Of a stretch of DNA of 64,000 bases, positions 52,735 through 61,370 are shown in pieces. The position numbers were made by a program, and so were the translations under genes. Under the pieces are notes generated by a model that saw nothing but the letters and a program-made list of their open reading frames with translations, searched no databases and was not told the DNA's origin. Each line of letters opens with the position of its first letter. Position 1 is the stretch's first letter. Source of the DNA: Anaerolineales bacterium UBA2395 (GTDB lineage Bacteria > Chloroflexota > Anaerolineae > Anaerolineales > Villigracilaceae); the NCBI GenBank assembly GCA_002343775.1, contig DDSH01000004.1, forward strand, positions 62,001 to 126,000, in the 5' to 3' direction.

Positions 52735-53577
52735 TTAGGGTGAAGGTGTGGAAACCGGTTCCAACGGGGATATATCGACCGGTCTGAAGTTCGTGATGAC
52801 GAGGACAATCTCGAGGCGGGAAAAATCCACAGCAGGTTGAACGGTTGCCTGCTGGAATAACTCAAATTCCAACGTACGAATCGTAATGACCTGCCCGATA
52901 ATCAGGTCCGCCGGGAAGCCGCCGCCCAGCCCCGAGGTCAGAATAAGATCGCCGGGCTCCACCACAACGTCTTGAGAAATCATATCGAGTGAAAGGTCAC
53001 CCGTTACCGAGCCGAACAGGACAGCGCTTGTATCTGCATTTTGCAGGTACACATTGATGGAAGATGCCGGGTCTGTGATCAGTTGCACGCGGGCGGCATC
53101 TGCGATCACCGCATCGATGCGTCCGACCAGACCTTGATTTGTGACCACAGGCATACCGCGCCGGATGCCTTCATTAGAGCCTCGGTTGATAATGATGTAA
53201 TGCAGAAATGGGCTCGGATCGCGTCCGATGACCGAGGCGGCTTTATAGGTGCTCTCAGGGTTTGAACGGGAAAAATCCACCAGGGCGGCGAGAATATCCG
53301 TCTCGTTGACACGCTGCTGCAGCTCGATGACCTGAGTCTGCAACTGCGAAACCTGCGCCTCCAATTCCGCATTGCGCTGACGAAGTGAAACGATATCGCG
53401 TGGTGCGGTGACAAAATCCTGAAAGCCGACAAAACGGGTCGAAATCCAGGTTTGCAATTCGATCAACACGGAACCAAGCTGCCGAGACGCAGAGCCAAGG
53501 TAACCTCCAAGCGCCAGAGCCAAAATCCCCCCCACGACAAGAAAAATGATCGTTGTTTGTAAAGAACGAGAGTTCAT
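52735..53577 (-). CDS. mreC: Rod-shape-determining protein MreC
   Basis: 280 residues: membrane anchor, a coiled coil (residues about 65-95, SLRQRNAELEAQVSQLQTQV), then the beta-barrel domains with GRVDAV-like GRIDAVIADAARVQLITDP and ending in a short Thr/Ser/Pro tail. It links MreB to PBP2 outside the membrane. Confidence 0.93.
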   Translation of the reverse strand: MNSRSLQTTIIFLVVGGILALALGGYLGSASRQLGSVLIELQTWISTRFVGFQDFVTAPRDIVSLRQRNAELEAQVSQLQTQVIELQQRVNETDILAALVDFSRSNPESTYKAASVIGRDPSPFLHYIIINRGSNEGIRRGMPVVTNQGLVGRIDAVIADAARVQLITDPASSINVYLQNADTSAVLFGSVTGDLSLDMISQDVVVEPGDLILTSGLGGGFPADLIIGQVITIRTLEFELFQQATVQPAVDFSRLEIVLVITNFRPVDISPLEPVSTPSP

Positions 53578-53618
53578 TCGATTTTAGTCCCTTGGGCAGA
53601 GACCTTTATTTTCATCCT

Positions 53619-54689
53619 TTATGCAACGTGCCTGGTACTGCCGCGTTCCAAACCAACCAGATAACGAGACAGGCTTTCAAGGTCTTCAAAGACCATCGCC
53701 GCGCCACGCGCAACACAGGTCAGTGGATCCTCCGCCACCCAGACACGCAGCTTCAGTTCATCGGTCAGGCGCTCTGCCAACCCTTGCAGCAATGCGCCGC
53801 CGCCGGCAAGACAAATACCAATATCCATCAAATCGGAAACGATCTCCGGCGGGATCTCATCCAGCGCATCGCGGACTGTATCCACGATTACCTGAACCGA
53901 TGCCGATAACGCTTCACGGATCTCGACCGAGGAAACTTCTATGGTTTCAGGCAGCCCGGTCACAAGATTACGTCCGCGCACTTCCATGGTCTTCTCAGGA
54001 TGCAGCGGATACGCCGACCCGATCTGCCATTTGATCTGCTCCGCAATTCCCGCACCGATCAACAGGTTGTACTTGTTGCGAAGATACTGCACAACATCCT
54101 GATCCATTTCATCGCCCGCCACGCGCAGGGACCGTGAAGCGACGACACCGCTCATCGACATCACCGCCACTTCGGTCGTACCGCCGCCAATATCCACCAC
54201 CATCGAGCCACGGATCTCCCCAACGGGCAGACCCGCTCCAAGCGCAGCCGCGATCGGCTCTTCGATCAACATGGCTTGACGCGCCCCAGATGCCATCACA
54301 GCATCATACACGGCGCGCTTTTCCACTTCGGTAACACCGGTGGGCAAGCCCACGATCACACGCGGACGCGGAAGCGGCACAACGCTTTGTTCGTGAACCT
54401 TGCCAATAAAATATTCCAGCATGACGCGGGTCACATCGAACTCTGCGATAACACCATCACGGATCGGACGCACCACCACCACGTTCGCGGGGGTACGCCC
54501 CACCATTTCCTTGGCTTCCAAACCGATTGCCAACGGTTGACGCTGCTTTTTATCCACCGTCACCCAGGAAGGTTCGTTAATAACGATACCTTTTCCACGG
54601 ACATGAACAAGCGTGTTCGCGGTCCCAAGGTCTATGGCAATATCAAGAGAAAACAGGCCTAACAGCCAGTTGATTGGATTGAAAGCCAA
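53619..54689 (-). CDS. mreB: Rod-shape-determining actin homolog MreB
   Basis: 356 residues. Phosphate loop IDLGTANTLV, connect and adenosine motifs VVDIGGGTTEVAV and AGGGALLQGL. N-terminal FNPINWLLGLFS is the amphipathic membrane-binding helix. First gene of the shape cluster; AGGAG ribosome binding site before the ATG. Confidence 0.97.
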   Translation of the reverse strand: MAFNPINWLLGLFSLDIAIDLGTANTLVHVRGKGIVINEPSWVTVDKKQRQPLAIGLEAKEMVGRTPANVVVVRPIRDGVIAEFDVTRVMLEYFIGKVHEQSVVPLPRPRVIVGLPTGVTEVEKRAVYDAVMASGARQAMLIEEPIAAALGAGLPVGEIRGSMVVDIGGGTTEVAVMSMSGVVASRSLRVAGDEMDQDVVQYLRNKYNLLIGAGIAEQIKWQIGSAYPLHPEKTMEVRGRNLVTGLPETIEVSSVEIREALSASVQVIVDTVRDALDEIPPEIVSDLMDIGICLAGGGALLQGLAERLTDELKLRVWVAEDPLTCVARGAAMVFEDLESLSRYLVGLERGSTRHVA

Positions 54690-54737
54690 AACAGGCTCCT
54701 AAAAAGAGGATTCGATGCTGTGCAAAATTGCGGTGAG

Positions 54738-54743
54738 ATTATA
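54738..54743 (-). promoter_or_regulatory. Extended -10 promoter of the mreB cluster
   Basis: TGGTATAAT on the minus strand, about 49 bases upstream of the mreB ATG. Likely drives mreBCD-mrdA and perhaps all genes to gltX. Confidence 0.55.
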
Positions 54744-54790
54744 CCATGAGGCAAAACCGAAGATTTGTCTCTTCAACCCGCATGCGGGTG

Positions 54791-54796
54791 TAAAAT
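54791..54796 (+). promoter_or_regulatory. -10 element for degV
   Basis: TAAAAT in GGGTGTAAAAT. Unlike the promoter at 2801, it has a 5' leader with GGAGGAA before the ATG at 54830. Confidence 0.45.
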
Positions 54797-54829
54797 AGGG
54801 GGAAATTTTTCAACCCTCGGAGGAATAAG

Positions 54830-55681
54830 ATGACCAAAGTTGCCATCGTAACAGACAGTACCGCCTATATTCCCACAGAATATGTGAAGCAATACAATCT
54901 TTCCATTACCCCTCAGGTTCTGATCTGGGGCGAAGAGATGTTTCGTGACGGGGTGGATATGCAGCCAGAGGAATTCTATACCCGTCTGAAGTCCGCCAAG
55001 ACCATGCCCACCACCTCCCAAGTTCCGATCGTGGATATGCAAGCCACATTCCAGGGTTTGGTCGATCAGGGTTTCTCAGTGATGGGAATTTTCATTTCTT
55101 CCAAACTTTCAGGCACACAACAATCCGCCATTCAGGCAAAGCAAATGATGGGGAGCGCTGGAGAAAAGGTCGTCATTGTGGATAGCAAATCGACTGCCAT
55201 GGCACTCGGGTTCCAGGTCCTCAGCACTGCGCGGATGCTGGAAGCAGGAGCCAGTTTGCAGGAAGGCATCGCATATGCTGAAAAAGCCCACGAGAAGACA
55301 GGCGTGTTCTTCGCCGTGGACACTCTCGAATTTCTGCATCGCGGCGGGCGTATCGGCGGGGCGCAGCGTTTCATCGGTTCAGCCCTGAACCTAAAACCGA
55401 TCCTTGCGGTAAAGGATGGCAAAGTGGAAGGTGTAGACCGCATCCGCACCAAAACCAAGGCGCATGATCGCATCCTTGAATTAATTTCAGAACAGGTCAA
55501 GGGAAAATCGAACATCCGGATCGCCTGTCTGCACGCGAACGCTCACGAAGATGGAAAAAAACTCCTTGAGCGCGCCGCGTCAGAATTCTCGCCCGTTGAA
55601 ACGATCTACACCGAATTAAGTCCCGTCGTTGGTACGCACGCGGGACCCGGAACCGTAGGGTTGGCGTACATCCACGATTAG
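54830..55681 (+). CDS. DegV-family fatty-acid-binding protein
   Basis: 283 residues, the full DegV length. Begins KVAIVTDSTAYIP; ligand-binding TTSQV and GGRIGGAQRFIGSALNLKPIL and the ending PVVGTHAGPGTVGLAY are characteristic. DegV proteins bind fatty acids and, as FakB, present them to the FakA kinase. No fakA is visible here. Confidence 0.94.
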   Translation: MTKVAIVTDSTAYIPTEYVKQYNLSITPQVLIWGEEMFRDGVDMQPEEFYTRLKSAKTMPTTSQVPIVDMQATFQGLVDQGFSVMGIFISSKLSGTQQSAIQAKQMMGSAGEKVVIVDSKSTAMALGFQVLSTARMLEAGASLQEGIAYAEKAHEKTGVFFAVDTLEFLHRGGRIGGAQRFIGSALNLKPILAVKDGKVEGVDRIRTKTKAHDRILELISEQVKGKSNIRIACLHANAHEDGKKLLERAASEFSPVETIYTELSPVVGTHAGPGTVGLAYIHD

Positions 55682-55692
55682 ATCGATACTCC

Positions 55693-56367
55693 ATGCTCGA
55701 AGAAACGCAATTCCTACGGATCGCACAGTCGCTTCCGCTACTTCAACTCGCAAACCAAGCGTTGTTAGAGGAATTCAAGCAGGCGACCTTTTTTGCGCGC
55801 ATCCCTGCCGGAAGAGATGTATTCCTCGAAGGCGACAGGGTCGAGGCGATTGCCTTGCTCATCTCCGGCGTGGTGCGGGTGTATAAAGTTGGCGAAACCG
55901 GGCGCGAGATCACCTTGTACCGGTTTGGCAACGGCTCATCCTGCATTCTGACTGCCAATGCCATTCTCAGCCAGAACACATTCCCAGCCATTGCTACTGT
56001 CGAGCAGGACGCAGAAGCGATAATGGTGCCCGCCGACAAATTCCGCAAATGGATACAACGGTATGACCTGTGGCGCGAATTCGTGTTCGAGTTGCTATCT
56101 CAAAGGCTCTCCAAGGTGATGGAGGTCATCGAAGAAGTGGCATTTCACCGCATGGACAGGCGTGTTGCAGCGCTGCTGTTCAGACAGGCAAAGATGAAGA
56201 ACCCGCTTCGCATCACCCATCAGGAGATCGCTTCTGAACTGGGAAGTTCGCGCGAAGTCATCAGTCGCCTGCTGGAAGATTTCGTGAGCGAAGGCAGCAT
56301 CCGTGCAGGGCGCGGCATGGTGGAAGTACTGGATTTTGAGCAATTGGAAGCGCGTTCGCTTATGTGA
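55693..56367 (+). CDS. Crp/Fnr-family transcriptional regulator
   Basis: 224 residues. N-terminal cyclic-nucleotide-type sensor domain (FLEGDRVEAIALLISGVVRV) and C-terminal winged helix with ITHQEIASELGSSREVISRLL. No four-cysteine FNR cluster at the N-terminus, and no canonical cAMP-binding Arg/Ser set assigned. It lies 12 bases after degV and upstream of DUF2892 and thioredoxin genes, so a redox or stress role is possible. Confidence 0.92.
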   Translation: MLEETQFLRIAQSLPLLQLANQALLEEFKQATFFARIPAGRDVFLEGDRVEAIALLISGVVRVYKVGETGREITLYRFGNGSSCILTANAILSQNTFPAIATVEQDAEAIMVPADKFRKWIQRYDLWREFVFELLSQRLSKVMEVIEEVAFHRMDRRVAALLFRQAKMKNPLRITHQEIASELGSSREVISRLLEDFVSEGSIRAGRGMVEVLDFEQLEARSLM

Positions 56368-56389
56368 CATTGTCACTGACAGGGAAAAG

Positions 56390-56422
56390 GATTGTTTGTA
56401 TACTCTGGGCATATAAACAATC
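56390..56422. promoter_or_regulatory. Inverted repeat around a -10 upstream of the DUF2892 gene
   Basis: GATTGTTT and AAACAATC, 17 bases apart, enclose TATACT (56399-56404). A GTGAC-ATT-GTCAC palindrome lies just before at 56364-56376. These are candidate operators, possibly for the adjacent Crp/Fnr protein; neither matches the CRP or FNR consensus well. Confidence 0.35.
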
Positions 56423-56438
56423 AAAGGAGAAATAAATC

Positions 56439-56639
56439 ATGAAACGCAATATGTCCGATATTGACCGCATTGTCCGTGTAGTTTTGGCAGCCGTCTTCGC
56501 CTATTTGTACTTTGGCGGCATCGTCACCGGAACGCTGGGAATCGTCCTCGTGGTGTTGGGAGCGGTGTTCCTTCTCACCGCCGTGGTGGCGTTCTGCCCG
56601 CTCTACATGCCCTTCAAACTCAGCACATACAAAAAGTAA
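56439..56639 (+). CDS. DUF2892 (YgaP-like) membrane protein
   Basis: 66 residues, two membrane helices. NMSDIDRIVRVVLAAV and FCPLYMPF with the conserved CPLY cysteine match the DUF2892 family, often found with rhodanese or redox proteins. AAAGGAG ribosome binding site at 56424-56430. The next gene carries a similar domain fused to thioredoxin. Confidence 0.88.
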   Translation: MKRNMSDIDRIVRVVLAAVFAYLYFGGIVTGTLGIVLVVLGAVFLLTAVVAFCPLYMPFKLSTYKK

Positions 56640-56647
56640 GGGAGCTA

Positions 56648-56675
56648 TAGAGCGGACGAGTGATCGTCCACTCTA
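56648..56675. repeat. Hairpin between DUF2892 and thioredoxin genes
   Basis: TAGAGCGGACGA and TCGTCCACTCTA, 11 of 12 paired, loop GTGA. No T-run; not a standard terminator. Confidence 0.5.
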
Positions 56676-56686
56676 TACTATTAATC

Positions 56687-57187
56687 ATGAACTTAAAGGA
56701 ATTTCAAGAAAAGATATCGTCAACTGACAAACCCATAGTGGTCGACTTCTGGGCAACCTGGTGCGGTCCCTGCATGATGACCAAGCCAATTCTGGAAAAA
56801 CTCGCCGAAGAATATGCCGACAAGGTCGAGTTCATGCCGATCAACGCAGACGATTCACGCGAAGTCCTGGAACAGTTCCGCATCTTTGGGATTCCAACCG
56901 TCATCAGTATTCGAAACGGCAAGGAAGCAGGACGCATCGCCGGTGCGCAACGGGAAGATGGGTATCGCATCATGTTCCAATCCCTGGCAGATGGCGGTGA
57001 AGTGAAGATTCCCCTTACCCCGGTTGACCGCATCTTGCGGCTTGGTGGAGGCGGATTGTTCGTTGCGATCGGCCTTGCCACCAGCAACTGGGTTGTCGTG
57101 GGGGTCGGCGCCATCCTCGCGTTTTTGGGAGTGTATGACCGCTGCCCGATCTGGAATGCAATCACAGGAATGCTCAAACGTAGATAA
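56687..57187 (+). CDS. Thioredoxin fused to a DUF2892-like membrane domain
   Basis: 166 residues. Residues 1-105 are a thioredoxin with the active site WCGPC and cis-Pro in FGIPTVIS. The rest (RILRLGGGGLFVAIGLATSNW to CPIWNAITGMLKRR) has two membrane helices and a C-P-x-W cysteine, like the preceding DUF2892 protein. The thioredoxin part would face the cytoplasm, giving a membrane-tethered reductant; the lone membrane cysteine may be its substrate. Start ATG 56687 is preferred over 56660. Confidence 0.88.
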   Translation: MNLKEFQEKISSTDKPIVVDFWATWCGPCMMTKPILEKLAEEYADKVEFMPINADDSREVLEQFRIFGIPTVISIRNGKEAGRIAGAQREDGYRIMFQSLADGGEVKIPLTPVDRILRLGGGGLFVAIGLATSNWVVVGVGAILAFLGVYDRCPIWNAITGMLKRR

Positions 57188-57260
57188 ATGCCGATTTCCG
57201 GCAAACAGGCTCCGGGTCCGCTCGGAGCCGTTTTCTTTGTCAGGGAATGCGCACGGCGGG

Positions 57261-57266
57261 TATAAT
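57261..57266 (+). promoter_or_regulatory. -10 element of udk
   Basis: TATAAT in GGGTATAATCCG, 9 bases before the first of two adjacent ATG codons. The transcript would be leaderless or nearly so. Confidence 0.5.
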
Positions 57267-57275
57267 CCGCGTTAT

Positions 57276-57899
57276 ATGATGCAGAAAATTCCATTGGTGA
57301 TCGGGATCGCGGGCGGGTCGGGGTCGGGGAAAACCACCGTTGCAAAGAAAATTTTGGATCGGGTCGGGGCAGATCGTATTGCTTATCTTCAGCATGATTC
57401 GTATTACAAAGATTTACGAGTCCTGTCTGCGACGCAGCATTCGGATGTAAACTTTGATCACCCAAATGCGCTCGAGACGGATCTGTTGATCGAACATGTC
57501 ATTACCCTGCGGAATTTCAAGCCTGTCCAGGTTCCCATTTATGATTTCGCTAACGATGCCCGCAAAACAGAAACGGTTACGGTCGAACCCAGGAATGTGA
57601 TTCTGGTCGAGGGGATTCTCCTGTATGTGGAACCCGAACTGCGAAAGTTGTTCGATGTAAAAATTTTTGTGGATACGGACGCGGATATTCGCTTCATCCG
57701 CCGCCTGCACCGCGACATCACCGAACGCGGGCGCAGCACCGAATCGGTGATCGAGCAGTATTATGAAACGGTGCGTCCAATGCACCTGGAATTCGTGGAA
57801 CCCTCCAAGCGCTACGCGGATGTTATCATCCCGGAAGGCGGTCACAATGCCGCCGCGCTGGATATGGTCGTTGCAAGAATAGAAACTTTATTAAAGTAA
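57276..57899 (+). CDS. udk: Uridine/cytidine kinase
   Basis: 207 residues. P-loop GGSGSGKTT near residue 15; FDHPNALETDLL, YDFANDARKTETVTVEP and RRLHRDITERGRS are typical of uridine kinase. Phosphorylates uridine and cytidine in pyrimidine salvage. Start is ATG 57276 or 57279; the 84 upstream residues in frame overlap the thioredoxin gene. Confidence 0.95.
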   Translation: MMQKIPLVIGIAGGSGSGKTTVAKKILDRVGADRIAYLQHDSYYKDLRVLSATQHSDVNFDHPNALETDLLIEHVITLRNFKPVQVPIYDFANDARKTETVTVEPRNVILVEGILLYVEPELRKLFDVKIFVDTDADIRFIRRLHRDITERGRSTESVIEQYYETVRPMHLEFVEPSKRYADVIIPEGGHNAAALDMVVARIETLLK

Positions 57900-57910
57900 A
57901 GGAGTAAGAA

Positions 57911-58420
57911 ATGGCAAAACAATGGAACAAGCCCCCCGAGATGCAGATCGACCCCAAAAAACAGTACAAGGCACACATGGAGACAGACAAAGGCACGATG
58001 GTCATCGAACTGTTTGCTGATAAAACCCCGGTCACGGTGAATAATTTTGTTTTTCTCTCACGCGAAGGTTATTACGACGGCGTGATCTTCCACCGCGTAA
58101 TCGCCAACTTCATGGCGCAGGGCGGCGACCCGACCGGAACCGGCCGCGGTGGACCGGGCTATAAATTTCAGGATGAGTTCCACCCCAGCCTGAAGCACAA
58201 CAAGCAGGGCATCCTTTCGATGGCAAATGCAGGACCCGGCACGAACGGCTCGCAGTTTTTCATCACACACCTGCCCACGCCACACTTGGATAACCGCCAC
58301 AGCGTCTTCGGTCAGGTTGTGGAAGGTCTGGATGTGTTGATGTCCATTCCGCCGCGTGACCCGAACAATGTCAATGCGCCGGCAGTGAAGATCATCCGTG
58401 TCACCATCGAAGAAATCTAG
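57911..58420 (+). CDS. Peptidyl-prolyl cis-trans isomerase (cyclophilin)
   Basis: 169 residues. FHRVIANFMAQGGDPTGTGRGGPGY split over the active site (Arg, Phe, Gln), GTNGSQFFIT and FGQVVEGLDV are classic cyclophilin motifs. No signal peptide, so cytoplasmic. AAAGGAG before the ATG; overlaps the next gene by 23 bases. Confidence 0.96.
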   Translation: MAKQWNKPPEMQIDPKKQYKAHMETDKGTMVIELFADKTPVTVNNFVFLSREGYYDGVIFHRVIANFMAQGGDPTGTGRGGPGYKFQDEFHPSLKHNKQGILSMANAGPGTNGSQFFITHLPTPHLDNRHSVFGQVVEGLDVLMSIPPRDPNNVNAPAVKIIRVTIEEI

Positions 58421-59123
58421 TTCGAAACCGGCTGTCAAGGCAACAGTCAAAAAGACAACAAGCGCGAAAAGCAAAAAGGCTGGCGGCAAGCGCACCCCCG
58501 CAAAGAAGCAGAACGCGCAAAAGACCGAGACTGTTGCTTTTGAACCCGTTTCTGTGCATCCGGAGATAAAAAAGCCCGCATCCAGTATAAGCACGAACCT
58601 GTTACGCGTCGTCGCAGTCATTGTTGTCATCGGTATTACGGTCTACATCTACAACATCCGCGACCGTGTGGAAGAGTTTGCTGCGTTCGGTTATCCGGGC
58701 ATCTTTTTGATCGCTCTGCTGGCAAATGCAACGGTGATTTTGCCAGCCCCCGGCGTTGCTGTTGTCTTTGCGATGGGAAGCGTGTTCAATCCGTTCGGGG
58801 TGGCATTCGCGGCAGGGGCAGGCGGTGCCATTGGCGAATTGACCGGCTATCTTGCCGGGTTCAGCGGACAAGCCGTGGTGGAGAATACCGCCGCGTACAA
58901 CCGTGTGCTACCGTGGGTGCAGAAATACGGCGCGTGGGTCATCCTCGTACTTGCGGCATTCCCAAACCCATTCTTCGACATGGCAGGCATTGCAGCGGGG
59001 ATCGCCAAAATCCCACTCTGGCAGTTTTTGCTAGCATGCTGGGTGGGGCAGACCATTAAAATGGGCATGTTCGCCTTTGCAGGTGCGTATTCCATCGACT
59101 GGATCGCCAGTTTTTACGAATGA
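58398..59123 (+). CDS. VTT/DedA-like membrane protein with Lys/Ala-rich N-terminus
   Basis: 241 residues from GTG 58398. The first 50 residues are rich in Lys, Ala, Ser and Thr, like a histone H1 tail. A hydrophobic helix follows, then a VTT (SNARE-associated/DedA) domain with GSVFNPFGVAFAAGAGGAIGE and FPNPFFDMAGIAAG. VTT proteins are thought to move lipids between leaflets. The GTG start lies 23 bases inside the cyclophilin gene; a later start would trim only the charged tail. Confidence 0.82.
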   Translation: MSPSKKSSSKPAVKATVKKTTSAKSKKAGGKRTPAKKQNAQKTETVAFEPVSVHPEIKKPASSISTNLLRVVAVIVVIGITVYIYNIRDRVEEFAAFGYPGIFLIALLANATVILPAPGVAVVFAMGSVFNPFGVAFAAGAGGAIGELTGYLAGFSGQAVVENTAAYNRVLPWVQKYGAWVILVLAAFPNPFFDMAGIAAGIAKIPLWQFLLACWVGQTIKMGMFAFAGAYSIDWIASFYE

Positions 59124-59127
59124 AATA

Positions 59128-59182
59128 TCGGAAGTCTTTGAGCGTCAGTTCGACGGGAGCCCAAAGACTTCCGAATTTTTTA
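59128..59182 (+). terminator. Terminator between the VTT and M20 genes
   Basis: TCGGAAGTCTTTG / CAAAGACTTCCGA arms with a 21-base structured loop and a T-run at 59176-59181. The M20 ATG is only 15 bases beyond, so this acts as an attenuator for it unless a promoter lies inside the hairpin. Confidence 0.82.
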
Positions 59183-59196
59183 CAAAGGAGACTCGT

Positions 59197-60555
59197 ATGA
59201 AAGGCTATGAAAATCTGGATCAATTCATCGAAAAGCATCTAAATCAAAGCCTGGAGGAACTCAAAACGTACGTCGCGCAGCCAAGCATCAGCGCCCAGAA
59301 TCTTGGATTAAGGGAATGTGCAAAACTGGTCAAAGGCATGCTGGAAAAACGCGGTTTCAAGGCAGAAATCAACGCCACAGACGGTGCGCCGGTTGTGTTT
59401 GGCGAGATCAAAGGCAAGAGCGACAAAACCCTGCTCATCTACAACCACTACGACGTCCAGCCGCCCGAACCGCTGGAATTATGGGAAAGTCCGCCGTTTG
59501 AACCGCAGATCCGTGATGGCAAAATGTATGGTCGCGGCGTGAGCGACGACAAGGGACATCTCACCTCGCGCCTGCATGCCATTGATGCCATCCTCGCCGA
59601 GGAAGGCGAATTGCCATGCAATATCAAGTTCATCATCGAAGGCGAAGAGGAAACCGCCAGTGTCCACCTGCATGATTACATCACCCAAAATGTCAAAAAA
59701 TTAAAAGCCGATGCATGCGTATGGGAATTTGGCGGCGTAGACCATCGCGAACGTCCGCAGCAGTATCTCGGGCTGCGAGGCATCTGTTATGTAGAGCTAT
59801 CCGTTACCGCACTCGGTACGGACGTCCATTCGGGGATCGGCGGCAGCATTTTCCCGAATGCGGCGTGGCGATTGGTCTGGGCGTTGAACACGCTCAAGGG
59901 TCGGGATGAGCGGATTCGCATCCCCGGCTTTTACGATGACGTCATTCCACCCACTGCGCGTGACCGTGAGTTCATGGAGAAACTTCCCCCAATACATGAA
60001 GAATACAAAAAGCGTTACGGGGTTAAGGAATTCATCAAGGGATTAACGGATGATACCGAGATAAAAATGGAAGAGGTTTTTACGCCAACCTGCACCATCT
60101 GCGGTCTGACGAGTGGATATCAGGGACCCGGTTCAAAGACCGTTCAGCCGGCGTTCGCCTCTGCCAAAGTGGATTTTCGCCTCGTGCCAGATCAAAAGCC
60201 TGAAGACATTCTGAAGAAACTTCGGGCACACCTTGACGCGGAGGGGTTCAGCGATGTAGAGATCAAATTCCTCGGAGGCGAACCCGCGGCTCGCACCGAC
60301 CCGGATCATCCTTTTGTCAAGATGGTTGTAAATAGCGCCGAAGATGTGTACGATGTCCCCATGGATATCGTCCCCATGGTGGGCGGCTCGGGACCCAGTT
60401 ACCCGTTCGTGCATGACCTGGGGCTTCCCGTTGTAACCATGGGCTTGGGCTACCCTGAGACTCGCGCCCACGCCCCCAACGAGAACATCCGCATCGACCT
60501 GTATGTGCAGCACGCCAAGCACATGGCACGAGTGATCGAGGAATTTGCAAAGTGA
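59197..60555 (+). CDS. M20-family dipeptidase/aminoacylase
   Basis: 452 residues. Metal-binding motifs NHYDVQPP, RGVSDDKGH, IEGEEETAS, and a C-terminal VPMVGGSGPSYPF with a later histidine in ETRAHAPNENI. The insert between halves is the dimerisation lid. Cytosolic peptidase cleaving dipeptides or N-acyl amino acids. ATG 59197 with AAAGGAG at 59183-59190. Confidence 0.93.
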   Translation: MKGYENLDQFIEKHLNQSLEELKTYVAQPSISAQNLGLRECAKLVKGMLEKRGFKAEINATDGAPVVFGEIKGKSDKTLLIYNHYDVQPPEPLELWESPPFEPQIRDGKMYGRGVSDDKGHLTSRLHAIDAILAEEGELPCNIKFIIEGEEETASVHLHDYITQNVKKLKADACVWEFGGVDHRERPQQYLGLRGICYVELSVTALGTDVHSGIGGSIFPNAAWRLVWALNTLKGRDERIRIPGFYDDVIPPTARDREFMEKLPPIHEEYKKRYGVKEFIKGLTDDTEIKMEEVFTPTCTICGLTSGYQGPGSKTVQPAFASAKVDFRLVPDQKPEDILKKLRAHLDAEGFSDVEIKFLGGEPAARTDPDHPFVKMVVNSAEDVYDVPMDIVPMVGGSGPSYPFVHDLGLPVVTMGLGYPETRAHAPNENIRIDLYVQHAKHMARVIEEFAK

Positions 60556-60600
60556 CCTTTTTCACTCCGATTTCGTGACTTTCTTTTTTGAGTTTCTGAC

Positions 60601-60606
60601 TATAAT
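60601..60606 (+). promoter_or_regulatory. -10 element for the CBS-ACT gene
   Basis: TATAAT 54 bases before the ATG at 60660; CTGGAGG ribosome binding site. No clear -35. Confidence 0.4.
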
Positions 60607-60659
60607 AAGTTTGTAATAATTTTCACAAATCAACCTTTCATGCACTCCTGGAGGCAACC

Positions 60660-61301
60660 ATGTTCGTAGGCGAAAGAATGTCGCAACCTGTAATTACCGT
60701 CACTCCTGATACCGCCGTTCACGACGCGCTGGCAATGTTCCGCAAAGAGCACATCCGCCGCGCCCCTGTCGTCAAGGACGGTAAACTGCTGGGCATCGTT
60801 TCAGAGAGCGACCTCTTGAACGCATCCCCTTCCCCGGTGACCAGTCTCAGCGTCTGGGAAATGAACTACCTGATGAGCAAAGTCACGGTCAAGAATGTGA
60901 TGAGCAAAAAGGTCAAGACCATCGACGTCAACACCCCCATCGAAGAAGCCGCGCGCATCATGGCGGATTCCAAGATCGGCGGTATGCCCGTCACACGCGC
61001 GGGAAAACTTGTTGGCATCATCACCGAAACCGACCTGTTCAAGATCTTCCTTGAGCTGATGGGCGCGCGCACCAAGGCGCTGCGCGTGACTGCGTTGATC
61101 GAAGAAAAGCCCGGTCAGTTGGCAAAAGTCACCAAAGCCATCGCGGATGCGGGCGGCAACTTCCTTGCCTTTGGCATGTTCGCCGGTCCAGACACGAGCA
61201 GCCGCATCATCACATTCAAAGTGGCGGGGCTCAAGAAGGAAGATCTCACCAAAGTGTTGACGAAGGTCGTCAAAAAGTTTTGGGACGTTCGCCTGAGTTA
61301 A
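60660..61301 (+). CDS. CBS-pair protein with C-terminal ACT domain
   Basis: 213 residues. Two CBS motifs (residues about 5-60, and 75-135) followed by an ACT domain (TALIEEKPGQLAKVTKAIADAGGN). Similar to AcuB-type regulators. CBS pairs usually bind adenine nucleotides and ACT an amino acid, so it may sense both energy and amino-acid state. No catalytic domain. Confidence 0.9.
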   Translation: MFVGERMSQPVITVTPDTAVHDALAMFRKEHIRRAPVVKDGKLLGIVSESDLLNASPSPVTSLSVWEMNYLMSKVTVKNVMSKKVKTIDVNTPIEEAARIMADSKIGGMPVTRAGKLVGIITETDLFKIFLELMGARTKALRVTALIEEKPGQLAKVTKAIADAGGNFLAFGMFAGPDTSSRIITFKVAGLKKEDLTKVLTKVVKKFWDVRLS

Positions 61302-61323
61302 TCAGTTTTATCAATTGAACAAG

Positions 61324-61353
61324 AAAGCGCACAGAGTGGTCTGTGCGCTTTTG
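61324..61353. terminator. Bidirectional terminator
   Basis: AAAGCGCACAG / CTGTGCGCTTT stem, loop AGTGGT, T-run; between the convergent CBS-ACT and RsuA-family genes. Confidence 0.85.
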
Positions 61354-61370
61354 ATTTGCAATGGCAGTTG

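Noticed and set aside
54724..54829. Possible terminator in the divergent mreB/degV region
   Set aside because: The region holds two divergent promoters but no stable stem with a T-run.
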